Origin: JAJPHU01 sp035553375
GTDB lineage: Bacteria; Planctomycetota; Planctomycetia; Gemmatales; Gemmataceae
DNA: 64,000 bases
Direction of reading: 5' to 3'
Assembly (NCBI GenBank): GCA_035553375.1
Contig: DATNCY010000136.1
Coordinates: 34,629 to 98,628, forward strand
Made by a program: the position numbers and the translations under genes
The notes under the pieces: generated by a model
Seen by the model: only the letters and a program-made list of their open reading frames with translations
Told to the model about the DNA's origin: nothing
Database searches by the model: none
Part shown: positions 26,156 through 34,313 of the stretch, piece by piece
How the letters are laid out: the number at the start of each line of letters is the position of its first letter
Numbering within the stretch: the stretch's first letter is position 1

Positions 26156-27529
26156 ATGATGGCCAACGGATCGATCTTCTTCGACCTCAATTTGCCCAAC
26201 GCCACGACGTGGTTTTACTTCTCGGCGTTGTTGGCGGTCGCTTTGTTTTTCAAGTTCACGCGTTTACTGAGCATTCGCAATTGGGATGTGTTCACCCTGT
26301 TCCTGCTCATGCCGGGTCTGCTATTGCTCGTCGAGGGCGGCGGCACACATTACTGGGGTTATCTGTGGCTGCTAATCGCGTCCGGCTACTACCTATTTCG
26401 CTGCCTGTTCGATCTCACCCTGGTACGACGACCGGCCTTGGCTCCGAACTTGAACCTCGCCGGATTGATATGGCTGGCGGGCGCCCTCTTCGTCAGTCTC
26501 ATCGCCGTCGCCGTTCGCCATCCCGACGAGCAGCCCGCCAATGAGTCTTCCGACCGCCGCGAGACTGCGCCGGTGCCCATCGATCCTCCCATGCGGCGGT
26601 TGGGCGAGAAGGTGATAAGGGACTTGCAGCAAACGCCCTCCGATGTGGATGATTCTTCCCTACAAATCTGGATTGAGCGCGGCCTCACCGTCTTGTGTCA
26701 TCTGTCGATCGTCGTCGCTCTGGTGCTGATTGGTTGGCGACATTTTGAGGATCTGCACGCGGGGATGGCGGCCGCAACCTTTTACTTGCTCTTGCCGTAC
26801 ACGTATTTGCTCATGCCCAAGACGGCGCTGGGCGTGGGTCGCTGGGACCACGCCTGGCCGATGGCGCTGATGATCTGGATGGTGTTCCTCTACCGCCGGC
26901 CGACTCTGGCGGGCATCTTCCTCGGATTGGCGACCGGCACGGTCTTTTTTCCCGCCTTGGCCTTTCCGTTGTGGCTGAGTTTCTATCGCCGGCGCGGCGC
27001 GTTGCGCTTCGGTCTGGCCTTCGCCCTGTCAACCGGGTTGTGTCTGGTCATCCTCGGCGGCATCTTGTGGATCAACGGCGTGCTGCCGCCCACTCTGCTA
27101 TCGGGCTGGAAGCCATCGGCCTGGCTGCCCTGGCTCCAACCCGATGCGGATACACGCGGTCTGTGGCAGGGCACTCCCTCGCACTGGGCGTATCGAATCC
27201 CGATCTTCCTCGCTTATGTGGTCCTGATCGGAACCACGGCTTTCTGGCCCACACCCAAGAATCTGGGCCATGTGTTGGCCCTGACCGCCGCCGTGCTGAT
27301 TGGCATTCAATTTTGGTACTCCGATCAAGGCGGCGTATACATTTTGTGGTATTTACCCCTCTTGCTTCTCTTGGTTTTTCGACCCAATTTGTCGGCTTGC
27401 CAGCCGCAGCCGCCCGGCGACGACTGGTTGGGACGATGGAGCCATAAACTGGCGCGGCTCGGTCTGCGCTGTCTCCGTTTGTTTCACCCTGTCCGCCCAC
27501 GCCACCCGGTTTCCCGCGCCCTGTCGTAA
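26156..27529 (+). CDS. Polytopic membrane protein, glycosyltransferase-87-like, function unknown
   Basis: A 457-residue integral membrane protein with about ten hydrophobic helices, a cytosolic or periplasmic Arg/Pro-rich loop (about 125-165) and a basic tail. The pattern (long hydrophobic helices, GLATGTVFFPALAFPLWLSFYRR) recalls DUF2029/GT87-type mannosyltransferases, but a clear catalytic Asp motif near the first loop is not evident, so I leave it unassigned. The ATG at 26156 is followed by a second ATG; only a weak GAG-type site precedes them. The frame extends 98 codons upstream, but that part is made of REP-like repeats and should not be translated. Confidence 0.7.
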   Translation: MMANGSIFFDLNLPNATTWFYFSALLAVALFFKFTRLLSIRNWDVFTLFLLMPGLLLLVEGGGTHYWGYLWLLIASGYYLFRCLFDLTLVRRPALAPNLNLAGLIWLAGALFVSLIAVAVRHPDEQPANESSDRRETAPVPIDPPMRRLGEKVIRDLQQTPSDVDDSSLQIWIERGLTVLCHLSIVVALVLIGWRHFEDLHAGMAAATFYLLLPYTYLLMPKTALGVGRWDHAWPMALMIWMVFLYRRPTLAGIFLGLATGTVFFPALAFPLWLSFYRRRGALRFGLAFALSTGLCLVILGGILWINGVLPPTLLSGWKPSAWLPWLQPDADTRGLWQGTPSHWAYRIPIFLAYVVLIGTTAFWPTPKNLGHVLALTAAVLIGIQFWYSDQGGVYILWYLPLLLLLVFRPNLSACQPQPPGDDWLGRWSHKLARLGLRCLRLFHPVRPRHPVSRALS

Positions 27530-27654
27530 AAGGCGAACCGGGCATCAGGTGGAACCTGTCTTTTTCCGAAACCATACTCTGGCTAGAATCGCCGCCCCAT
27601 GCGACGGTCGGTGGATCGGCCATCTACCGAGCCGAAGTCCAACGGAGGCGTTTT

Positions 27655-28335
27655 ATGTTACGCATTGTCCCAATCGCTCTCGGAAGCGCGGTCGTTCTCG
27701 CCCTTATCATGGGGCCGGTCACGCTGGCCGTTCATCAGCAAGCGCAGACGCGCAATTTCCGTGTGGTTAAGCCAGGCGTCCTCTACCGCAGCGGACAAAT
27801 GACCAAGGAAGGACTGAAGCGCATCATCAACGATTATCACATTAAGACGGTCATCTCGCTGCGAGACGGCTTGACCCCGTCCGATAAGGCAGAGAAAGAA
27901 TTTTGCGAGAGCGAGGAAATCAACTTTGTCCGCATCCTGCCCAGCCAATGGGGCGATGTCGGCGGCTGCGTGCCGATGGAAGCGGGCGTGCGTAAATTCC
28001 GTGCCGTTCTGAGCGATTCGCACAACTATCCCGTCCTCGTCCATTGTTTCGCGGGCATCCATCGCACGGGGGCACACTGCGCCATTTACCGCATGGAGTT
28101 TGAACACTGGAACAATGCGCAGGCGATCGCCGAGATGAAGGCGTGCGGCTACACGAACCTCGATGAGGAACTGGATATTTTGGGCTACCTGGAACAATAT
28201 CGACCGAGTTGGATGCCCAAGGTTGAACCGCCGCCGTCTTCGGTGGAAGTGAAGGAAACACCGAAGTCCAAGAAGAAGCACCCTCACAAGCCATCTGCCA
28301 AAGCGCGACTGAAGCATCGTCGCAATTGGTCGTAG
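27655..28335 (+). CDS. Membrane-anchored dual-specificity/tyrosine phosphatase
   Basis: A 226-residue protein with an N-terminal hydrophobic anchor (about 3-27) and a phosphatase domain (about 35-190). The P-loop is intact: VHCFAGIHRTG with nucleophile Cys131 and Arg137. VISLRDG at about 66-72 is the usual preceding strand. The C-terminal 35 residues are very basic and Lys/His-rich (KSKKKHPHKPSAK). GGAGGCG precedes the ATG. It is the active counterpart of the degenerate domain at 17933-18880. The substrate (phosphoprotein, phosphoinositide or polyphosphate) cannot be told from sequence. Confidence 0.85.
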   Translation: MLRIVPIALGSAVVLALIMGPVTLAVHQQAQTRNFRVVKPGVLYRSGQMTKEGLKRIINDYHIKTVISLRDGLTPSDKAEKEFCESEEINFVRILPSQWGDVGGCVPMEAGVRKFRAVLSDSHNYPVLVHCFAGIHRTGAHCAIYRMEFEHWNNAQAIAEMKACGYTNLDEELDILGYLEQYRPSWMPKVEPPPSSVEVKETPKSKKKHPHKPSAKARLKHRRNWS

Positions 28336-28462
28336 AGCGAAAACGCCAACATGAGTAGGTGCCGCGAGCCGAGCGGCACGATTTGAGTAGGTGCCGCGAG
28401 CCGAGCGGCACACACAGTCCGGCTCGGCTCGCAACACCTACCGCGTTGGCGTTTTCGCTCTA
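28333..28462. repeat. REP/BIME-like cluster 2 inside an 18-bp inverted repeat, between convergent genes
   Basis: Outer arms 28333-28350 and 28445-28462 are perfect reverse complements (core AGAGCGAAAACGCCAAC). Between them are forward REP-like units at 28355-28379 and 28387-28411 and one inverted unit at 28417-28441. The inverted unit is a variant whose stem is broken (ends CGCAACACCTAC). The whole element fills the gap between the phosphatase stop and the glpK stop and probably also ends both transcripts. Confidence 0.85.
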
Positions 28463-29959
28463 CTATAGTTGCGTGTAAAAAGCGATCACCGCCTGGACGG
28501 CGCGACGCCATAGATGCAATCGGCGTTCGCGTTCGTCCACGGGTAAGCGCGGCTCGAAACGTCGCGCTTCCGATCCCAATTCACGCAAGTCTTGCTCGCT
28601 CGACCATACTCCCATTCGCAATCCCGCGAGGTAGGCGGCCCCGAGGGCCGTCGCTTCGGCGGACGCCGATTGCAAGATCGGCAGTCCCAAAATGTCGGCC
28701 TGACATTGCAAGAACCAGTCATTACGCGCCATGCCACCATCCACACGCAGACTATGCAAGCGCTGTCCGGCATCGCGCTCGGCGGCGGTGAGGAGATCGG
28801 CGATCTGATAGGCGACGCCTTCCAGCGTCGCCCGGCTGATGTCGGCGGCCGTCGTACCGCGCGTCAAACCGAACAGCACGCCGCGCGCCTCCGGCACCCA
28901 ATGCGGCGCACCCAGCCCGACGAAACCCGGCACAAAAAGGACCGGCTCGCCCGCGTCGGAATGAGCGGCCAACTCCTCGACTTGCCGGGCGTTCTCGAAT
29001 AGACGCAGGCCATCGCGCAGCCATTGCACGGCCGCGCCCGCGATGAAGACGCTGCCTTCCAGCGCGTACTGCATCGCATCGGGACCGCTGGCGGCGATGG
29101 TGGTCAACAGACGATGGCGCGACAGAATGGGCCGGGAACCAAGGTGCTGCAAGAAAAACGCGCCGGTACCATAAGTACACTTGGCTTCGCCAGCGGTAAA
29201 CGCGCATTGCCCGAACAGCGCGGCTTGCTGATCGCCCGCCACGCCGGCGAGGGGAATGCCCGCCGGCAAGAACGGCAGATCGGCCGTGACACCGAAATCA
29301 TCCATGCTCGCTCGCACTTGCGGCAGCAGGCAAGTCGGCACCTCGAAAAAGCGGCATAATTCGTCATCCCAGTTCGCCGTATGCAAATTACACAGCAGCG
29401 TCCGCGAGGCGTTGGTGCGATCCGTGACGTGGGCTTGTCCGCCGGTCAGACGCCAGATCAAGAAACTGTCGATGGTGCCGCCGGCCAGCTGGCCGGCTTC
29501 CGCTCGACGGCGCAGCGTCGCGTCTTCGTTCAGCAACCAACGCAACTTGGTCGCGGAGAAATAGGGATCGAGTACCAGGCCGGTGCGCTCGCGCAGCCAC
29601 GCCTCCTCGGCTTGATGCGCCTGACAGAAATCACTCGTGCGTCGATCCTGCCAGACCACGGCGCGCGCGACGGGTCGGCCGGTGTCGCGTTCCCATAGCA
29701 CGACGGTTTCGCGCTGATTGGTCAATCCCAACGCCGTGAGTTGCCGGGCTTCAATCCCCGCCGCCGCCAGAGCGCGCGGCACCACATCCGCCACCGAAGT
29801 CCAGATTTCCTCGGCGTCATGCTCGACCCAGCCGGGCCGCAGATAATGCTGCGTCAATTCCCGGCTGGCACTACCGCAGGTCCGTCCGCGCGCGTCGTAC
29901 ACCACGGCGCGCGTACTGGTCGTGCCCTGATCGATCGCCAGCAGATAAGGAGTCGTCAT
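28463..29959 (-). CDS. glpK: Glycerol kinase
   Basis: A FGGY-family kinase that phosphorylates glycerol to sn-glycerol 3-phosphate. The 498 residues match family length. Conserved segments: AIDQGTTSTRAVV at about 8-20 (phosphate-1 loop), NQRETVVLWER, VWQDRRT, GTIDSFLIWRLTGG, AGDQQAALFGQ, TYGTGAF and the adenosine motif RVDGGMARNDW. No glpF or glpD is adjacent. Its stop is only one base from the repeat cluster shared with the converging phosphatase gene. A 14-bp hairpin lies just upstream of the start. Confidence 0.95.
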   Translation of the reverse strand: MTTPYLLAIDQGTTSTRAVVYDARGRTCGSASRELTQHYLRPGWVEHDAEEIWTSVADVVPRALAAAGIEARQLTALGLTNQRETVVLWERDTGRPVARAVVWQDRRTSDFCQAHQAEEAWLRERTGLVLDPYFSATKLRWLLNEDATLRRRAEAGQLAGGTIDSFLIWRLTGGQAHVTDRTNASRTLLCNLHTANWDDELCRFFEVPTCLLPQVRASMDDFGVTADLPFLPAGIPLAGVAGDQQAALFGQCAFTAGEAKCTYGTGAFFLQHLGSRPILSRHRLLTTIAASGPDAMQYALEGSVFIAGAAVQWLRDGLRLFENARQVEELAAHSDAGEPVLFVPGFVGLGAPHWVPEARGVLFGLTRGTTAADISRATLEGVAYQIADLLTAAERDAGQRLHSLRVDGGMARNDWFLQCQADILGLPILQSASAEATALGAAYLAGLRMGVWSSEQDLRELGSEARRFEPRLPVDERERRLHLWRRAVQAVIAFYTQL

Positions 29960-29979
29960 GAGGGGAGCCTTGAGTAACG

Positions 29980-30013
29980 GCCGTTGACGGCTTTGCGCGA
30001 AGCCGTCAACGGC
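29980..30013. repeat. 14-bp hairpin in the glpK/zinc-ribbon divergent region
   Basis: The arms GCCGTTGACGGCTT (29980-29993) and its reverse complement (30000-30013) are perfect with a 6-base loop. It lies 21 bp upstream of the glpK start, within a 182-bp divergent region, so it could be an operator or leader hairpin, or another dispersed repeat. No function can be assigned. Confidence 0.5.
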
Positions 30014-30141
30014 TCAATGAAGTTCCGCGCTTGCTCGGCAAATCTGAACTATAGTTGGGTGATGGCCCCGCTCGCAAGCGTCGGGTATGTTTCCGGCCAA
30101 ACGGACGAGCGATCGCGCTTTGCCGAACAGGTGATTGATCC

Positions 30142-31155
30142 ATGGCGATGGTTTGTTCCCAGTGCAGGACCACCTATGAACAACGCCTTCAATGTCCCCA
30201 GTGCGGGACTCGTTTGCTCTTTCAGGATCGACGCCTGAACGATCGCTCGCCCGCTGCGCCGACGCGCTGGCAGCAGAGTCCGTGGGGACGCATCCTCATC
30301 GGACTCGTTCTCGCTCAGGGCTTGTTCTATGGGCTGCGGCACCTTCTCATAGCCGTCTTGATGGCGACGCAGGATTCCGAGGTGGTCCAGCAGATGTGGA
30401 CCGCGGCGTCGGGCATTCTCCTTCTTCAAGGCGTGCGTATCTTCTCGCTCTTGATTGGAGCCGTGTTCGGAGGCAGTGGACAGCGCCAGGGATTATTCGT
30501 CGGCGCTCTCATCGGCGCCTGGAACGGCGTGCTGTCGGTACTCTATTTGCCCGGTCCCGCACAATCCCTCACCACGGTGGCCATTTTAGGGCAACCGCTT
30601 TTGCAAGCGGTGGTCGGAGGCGTCGGCGGTTGGCTCGGCTCGGCGTTCTGGAGGCCCGTGCCGACCGAAGCGCCCGAGGCGGCTCCGGTACGCAAGCGGA
30701 ACCTCCTGCGCCAGCATATGAATCTGTTCGCCGGACCCGTGGCTTGGTTTCGCGTCGGGGCCGGTGTACTCTTGGCGGTGATCGGCACCCTGACGGCGAC
30801 GATCGTTTTCGAGAAAATCTTGGATGTCAGCCACGGCGCGCTGGCGACCACGGATGACATGCAAGATCGTCTCATCACGATGGAGATGAAGGCGCTGGCG
30901 ATCCTTCTTGGCGGCGCGCTGGGTGGTTCGACAACTGCTAATGGGCTGAAACAAGGGCTTTGCGTCGGCCTGGCAACCACCGTCATTCTTCTCGGCATCG
31001 AGATGAATTATGTCGATCACTGGCTGCAAATGGGCGTCCTCACGGCGGTCTGCTCCTTGTGCCTGACTGCGGTCGGCGGATGGTTCGGCAGTCAGCTGTT
31101 CCCTCCCATTCTCAAAGTGCGGCGCACGCGCGGTTTGAACCGCGCTTCGTTGTGA
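30142..31155 (+). CDS. Zinc-ribbon integral membrane protein, function unknown
   Basis: A 337-residue protein with an N-terminal zinc ribbon (Cys5, Cys8, Cys18, Cys21: CSQC and CPQC) followed by about six to eight hydrophobic segments. Two halves look alike, each with Gly-rich helices (GAVFGGSGQRQGLFVGALIGAWNG; LLGGALGGSTTANGLKQGLCVG), which suggests an internal duplication. AGGTGA lies 8 nt before the ATG. No enzymatic motif is visible. The next gene in the same direction is an MFS transporter about 400 bp downstream, with two repeat elements between. Confidence 0.7.
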   Translation: MAMVCSQCRTTYEQRLQCPQCGTRLLFQDRRLNDRSPAAPTRWQQSPWGRILIGLVLAQGLFYGLRHLLIAVLMATQDSEVVQQMWTAASGILLLQGVRIFSLLIGAVFGGSGQRQGLFVGALIGAWNGVLSVLYLPGPAQSLTTVAILGQPLLQAVVGGVGGWLGSAFWRPVPTEAPEAAPVRKRNLLRQHMNLFAGPVAWFRVGAGVLLAVIGTLTATIVFEKILDVSHGALATTDDMQDRLITMEMKALAILLGGALGGSTTANGLKQGLCVGLATTVILLGIEMNYVDHWLQMGVLTAVCSLCLTAVGGWFGSQLFPPILKVRRTRGLNRASL

Positions 31156-31177
31156 ATCGTCTGCGGCGAGCGAGGCA

Positions 31178-31304
31178 GGTTCTCGTTCCCAAGCGGAGCT
31201 TGGGAACACATATCCGGAAGCTCCGCTTCCCGTCTTGCATGCCGTCAGACGCGAAGCAGAGCTTCGCAACCAGGCGTTCCCAAGCTCCGCTTGGGAACGA
31301 GAAC
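31178..31304. repeat. 30-bp inverted repeat with nested small hairpins (family E)
   Basis: Arms 31178-31207 and 31275-31304 are perfect reverse complements, and each arm is itself a hairpin (GTTCCCAAGC / GCTTGGGAAC around GGA). Between them are two further short palindromes at 31216-31230 and 31252-31266. It lies 22 bp after the zinc-ribbon gene stop. Plausibly a terminator, but the layered structure suggests repeated insertion of mobile hairpins. Confidence 0.75.
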
Positions 31305-31431
31305 CCGCTTCAACGCCCCGCTTACGCCTCTTCTCTGCTTTCCCTCAATTCATTTTGGTTATCAGTCGATACAATCGGAGTACGGGACGGAGGCAAACCT
31401 CTCCGCACCGGCAGCCGCGCAACGTCATGAA

Positions 31432-31494
31432 GTAGGTTCCGCTTGCCGAGCGGAACCTTGCCCTAATAGGTCCCGCTCGGCAAGTGGGACCTAC
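31432..31494. repeat. REP/BIME-like pair with diverged stem (variant family D)
   Basis: A forward unit (31432-31456) has foot GTAG, stem GTTCCGC/GCGGAAC and loop TTGCCGA. An inverted unit (31470-31494) reads, on the minus strand, GTAG then GTCCCAC/GCGGGAC with the same loop. Unit length, foot and layout are those of the main REP-like family, with different paired stem bases. It lies upstream of the MFS gene. Confidence 0.75.
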
Positions 31495-31552
31495 TGCATG
31501 CGATTACAGCCACTAAGCCACACCCTGGCGAATCCACTTCGAGGGGAGAAGG

Positions 31553-32782
31553 ATGGTTCCCCGCCTCAAAAACTCCCGCCGCACTCTGTTGATGCTCTGT
31601 CTGACCAGCGCGGGCTGGGCGTTCAGCTTCGGTCTGGGTGCGCCGCTCGCATCGCTATGGCTGCGCGACGCCGGCCATAGCGCCCGCATTATCGGACTGA
31701 ACACCAGCATCTATTATCTCGGCGTCGCCCTGGCCGCGCTCGCCGTGCCGTGGCTGATGCGCAAGGCCGGTCGCGCTTGTGTCGTGACGGGTATCGTCGG
31801 CGATGCGGTGGTCACGGCCCTGTTTCCCTGGGGAGATTCGTTACCCGTCTGGTTCGGGTTACGGCTGGTTGGCGGTATGGCGACCGCGCTGAGTCTTATC
31901 CCCATGGAAACGCTGGTCAATCACAACGCGCCGCCCGAACGCCGCGCACGCGATTTCGGTTTCTACGCCTTCAGCGTCGCGTTGGGAGTCGGACTCGGTT
32001 CGCTGATTGGTCTGCCGATGTATCCCGTCGTCCCGCATTGGGCCTTCGCGCTGGGTGGTGCCGTCACGCTGGCGGCCGCGGTTCTGGCGTGGTTCGGCTG
32101 GCCCAAGCAAGGAACATTGGTTGAGGAAATAAGCGGTGACGAGCCGTTGTCACTGCGAACGAACTGCCTCAGTTACGGCAGCGCCTGGGTTCAAGGTTTC
32201 CTCGAAGGCGGCTTAGTCACCTTCCTGTCGATTTATCTCTTCAGTCTCGGCTACGCGGAAGGAGCGGTTAGTCTACTGGTGGGCGGACTGTTCGCGGGCG
32301 TGATTCTCTGTCAGGTTCCGGTCGCGTGGTTGGCCGATCGTCTGGGTCGTCTGCATATCCTGCTCGGCTGCCATGCTCTTTTGCTGGCGTCGCTACTCGC
32401 CGTGTGGTTGGCTCCGGCTACCGGGACGTTATCGATTTGGTTGTTCGTGCTGGGAACCTGCTGCGGAGCGATGTATCCGTTGGGTTTGGCCTTGCTGGGC
32501 GATCGCGTATCGCCGACGGGCATGGCACGGGCCAACGCCTGCTATCTGGCCAGCAATTGCGCGGGCAGTTTGAGCGGTCCGCTTCTGTTCGGACTGGTCA
32601 TCGACTTCTATGGCCAGCCGTCGCAGTTCCTCGCCGGCATGATGTCCGTAATCGTCGTGATCGGTCTGTGGGCACTGGCGAGCGGGGTCGCGTCAGCGCC
32701 CCGAGAACGCACTCGGGGCGCTGACGCGACCCCGCTCGCCAGTGGAAAAGAACCCATGCAATCGGATAGAATGGCAGGGTGA
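31553..32782 (+). CDS. Major facilitator superfamily transporter
   Basis: A 409-residue transporter with about twelve hydrophobic helices between residues 12 and 375, in two six-helix halves split by a loop near 185-205. The motif A-like segment VAWLADRLGRLHIL follows TM8, and ALLGDRVSPTGMARANA follows a later helix. The arrangement is like YcaD-type drug/H+ or sugar antiporters; the substrate is unknown. AGGGGAGAAGG precedes the ATG. From about residue 374 the sequence is encoded by a 33-bp perfect inverted repeat (32673-32744), so the original stop was probably lost and the tail is repeat-derived. Confidence 0.85.
   Translation: MVPRLKNSRRTLLMLCLTSAGWAFSFGLGAPLASLWLRDAGHSARIIGLNTSIYYLGVALAALAVPWLMRKAGRACVVTGIVGDAVVTALFPWGDSLPVWFGLRLVGGMATALSLIPMETLVNHNAPPERRARDFGFYAFSVALGVGLGSLIGLPMYPVVPHWAFALGGAVTLAAAVLAWFGWPKQGTLVEEISGDEPLSLRTNCLSYGSAWVQGFLEGGLVTFLSIYLFSLGYAEGAVSLLVGGLFAGVILCQVPVAWLADRLGRLHILLGCHALLLASLLAVWLAPATGTLSIWLFVLGTCCGAMYPLGLALLGDRVSPTGMARANACYLASNCAGSLSGPLLFGLVIDFYGQPSQFLAGMMSVIVVIGLWALASGVASAPRERTRGADATPLASGKEPMQSDRMAG
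32673..32744. repeat. Perfect 33-bp inverted repeat within the MFS gene 3' end
   Basis: Arms 32673-32705 and 32712-32744 are perfect reverse complements with a 6-base loop. The element is very GC-rich (core GGGGTCGCGTCAGCGCC) and lies fully inside the reading frame of the transporter, coding for its last residues. It could act as the terminator although it precedes the stop codon. Confidence 0.85.
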
Positions 32783-32819
32783 AGGTTCGCGATTTGACCA
32801 CATCATCCTCAGGCTTGTC

Positions 32820-34091
32820 ATGGCGTCTCCAATCCATCATTTGCCCGTCCTTCAGAACTGGGACTGTCACGTCTGCGGCACCTGCTGCCAGGAATATCAG
32901 GTGACAATCACCGACGAGGAACGACAGCGCATCGAGGCGCAGGGTTGGGACCGCGATGCCGATCTCGGAGGCCGCGAACCCTTTATTCCACACGGCCGGC
33001 GCAAGGATCGCCGTTACCGGCTCAATCATCGTGAGGATGACAGCTGCGTCTTTCTGAGCGAGCAAGGCCGTTGCCGTATCCACGAGCGTTTTGGCTACGA
33101 GACGAAGCCGTTGGCGTGCCGGCTGTTTCCCTTTGTGTTGGTGCCGGTCGCCGATGAATGGCGCGTCGGCGTGCGCTTCGCCTGCCCCTCGGTCGCCAAC
33201 AACAAGGGCCGGCCCCTCGCGGCCCACAATGCCTCGCTGACCGAGTTCGCCAATCGCTTGGCCGAGCGCGAGGGACTGACACGCCGCCCGGATGGTTCGC
33301 TGACGCCGCCGCCGCCGCTCGAAGGACGGCCCAAGGTCGAATGGCCGGAGATGCTTCGCCTTGTCGATGTGCTGCTCGGCTTTCTGCGCAACCGCCGCGA
33401 TCCCATCGAGCGCCGGCTGCGCAAATGTCTGGCTCTGGCCGAGTCCATGCGCGCGCTGCGCTTGGATCGTCTCGATAGCCGGCAATTACGCGAGGTGGTC
33501 GATGTCATGGCGGAGACGGTGGATCAAGAGACGACGGCCAATCCGATGATGGTGCCGCCGCCCGGTTGGGTCGGCCGCATTCTGTTTCGACAAGCGGCCG
33601 CTCTCTTCACACGCAAGGATCACGGTCCCAAACGAGGACTACCGGGACGTGGCCGCGTGGTGCTGTTCCGGGCGGCCTGCCGCTTCACACGCGGTCGCGG
33701 GCCGGTGCCACGCATGCACCAGGACATCCCGCCGATCACCTTCGAGGAACTCGAAGTACCGCGCGGCCCGCTGCCCGTCGAAGTGGAGGAAATTCTCGAA
33801 CGCTATTACACGCTCAAGGTCGGCTCGCTGCAATTCTGCGGTGCCGCCTCGTTCGGGTTGCCCTTCTGGGAAGGGTTCGAGATGCTGGCGCTAACTTTCC
33901 CCATCTTGCTTTGGGTGGCGCGCGCCTTCCGTGAGCGTCCGCGCCAGGATGCGATCATGCAGGCGCTGTCGATCGTGGACGATCACGTCGGCTTCAATCC
34001 AGTCCTCGCCACTCGTCGCCAACGTCTCAGCTTCCGCATTCTCGCGCGGCGCGGCGAATTGGCTCGCCTGATCGCCTGGTACAGTCGATGA
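32820..34091 (+). CDS. YkgJ-type cysteine-cluster (putative Fe-S or zinc) protein
   Basis: A 423-residue protein whose N-terminal third has the YkgJ/UPF0153 cysteine signature: CHVCGTCC at 16-23, then CVFL, CRIH and ACRLFPF over the next 90 residues. This pattern is thought to bind an iron-sulfur cluster or zinc. The remaining 290 residues are helical, Arg-rich and unassigned, with one hydrophobic stretch (MLALTFPILLWVARAF) near the end. I chose the ATG at 32820; the ribosome binding site is weak. It follows the MFS gene by 37 bp and may be co-transcribed. Confidence 0.75.
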   Translation: MASPIHHLPVLQNWDCHVCGTCCQEYQVTITDEERQRIEAQGWDRDADLGGREPFIPHGRRKDRRYRLNHREDDSCVFLSEQGRCRIHERFGYETKPLACRLFPFVLVPVADEWRVGVRFACPSVANNKGRPLAAHNASLTEFANRLAEREGLTRRPDGSLTPPPPLEGRPKVEWPEMLRLVDVLLGFLRNRRDPIERRLRKCLALAESMRALRLDRLDSRQLREVVDVMAETVDQETTANPMMVPPPGWVGRILFRQAAALFTRKDHGPKRGLPGRGRVVLFRAACRFTRGRGPVPRMHQDIPPITFEELEVPRGPLPVEVEEILERYYTLKVGSLQFCGAASFGLPFWEGFEMLALTFPILLWVARAFRERPRQDAIMQALSIVDDHVGFNPVLATRRQRLSFRILARRGELARLIAWYSR

Positions 34092-34115
34092 AGCGCCGAT
34101 CCGCGTAAATACCAA

Positions 34116-34207
34116 CTAACCACAGAGACACAGAGGCACAGAGAAAATAATAATATGGATCAAATAGGGGTTGTCTTCTCTGTGCCTCTGTGTCTCTGTG
34201 GTTAGTT
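34116..34207. repeat. Perfect 31-bp inverted repeat of CACAGAG-type tandem units
   Basis: Arms 34116-34146 and 34177-34207 are perfect reverse complements built of 8-base tandem units (ACAGAGAC/ACAGAGGC). The spacer of 30 bases is AT-rich. It belongs to the same family as 16462-16543, with the unit order swapped. It lies between two co-directional genes. The rest of the gap (34208-34313) has no gene. Confidence 0.9.
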
Positions 34208-34313
34208 CCTTTGAGCGCGGGCAAACGATCCCTAATTCAAGTTGAGCTTGCCCTGCTCACGCATTCTTGTTTCACTCGCGTTCGCCCAACCTCTTCCCAG
34301 GGACCGGAACGCG

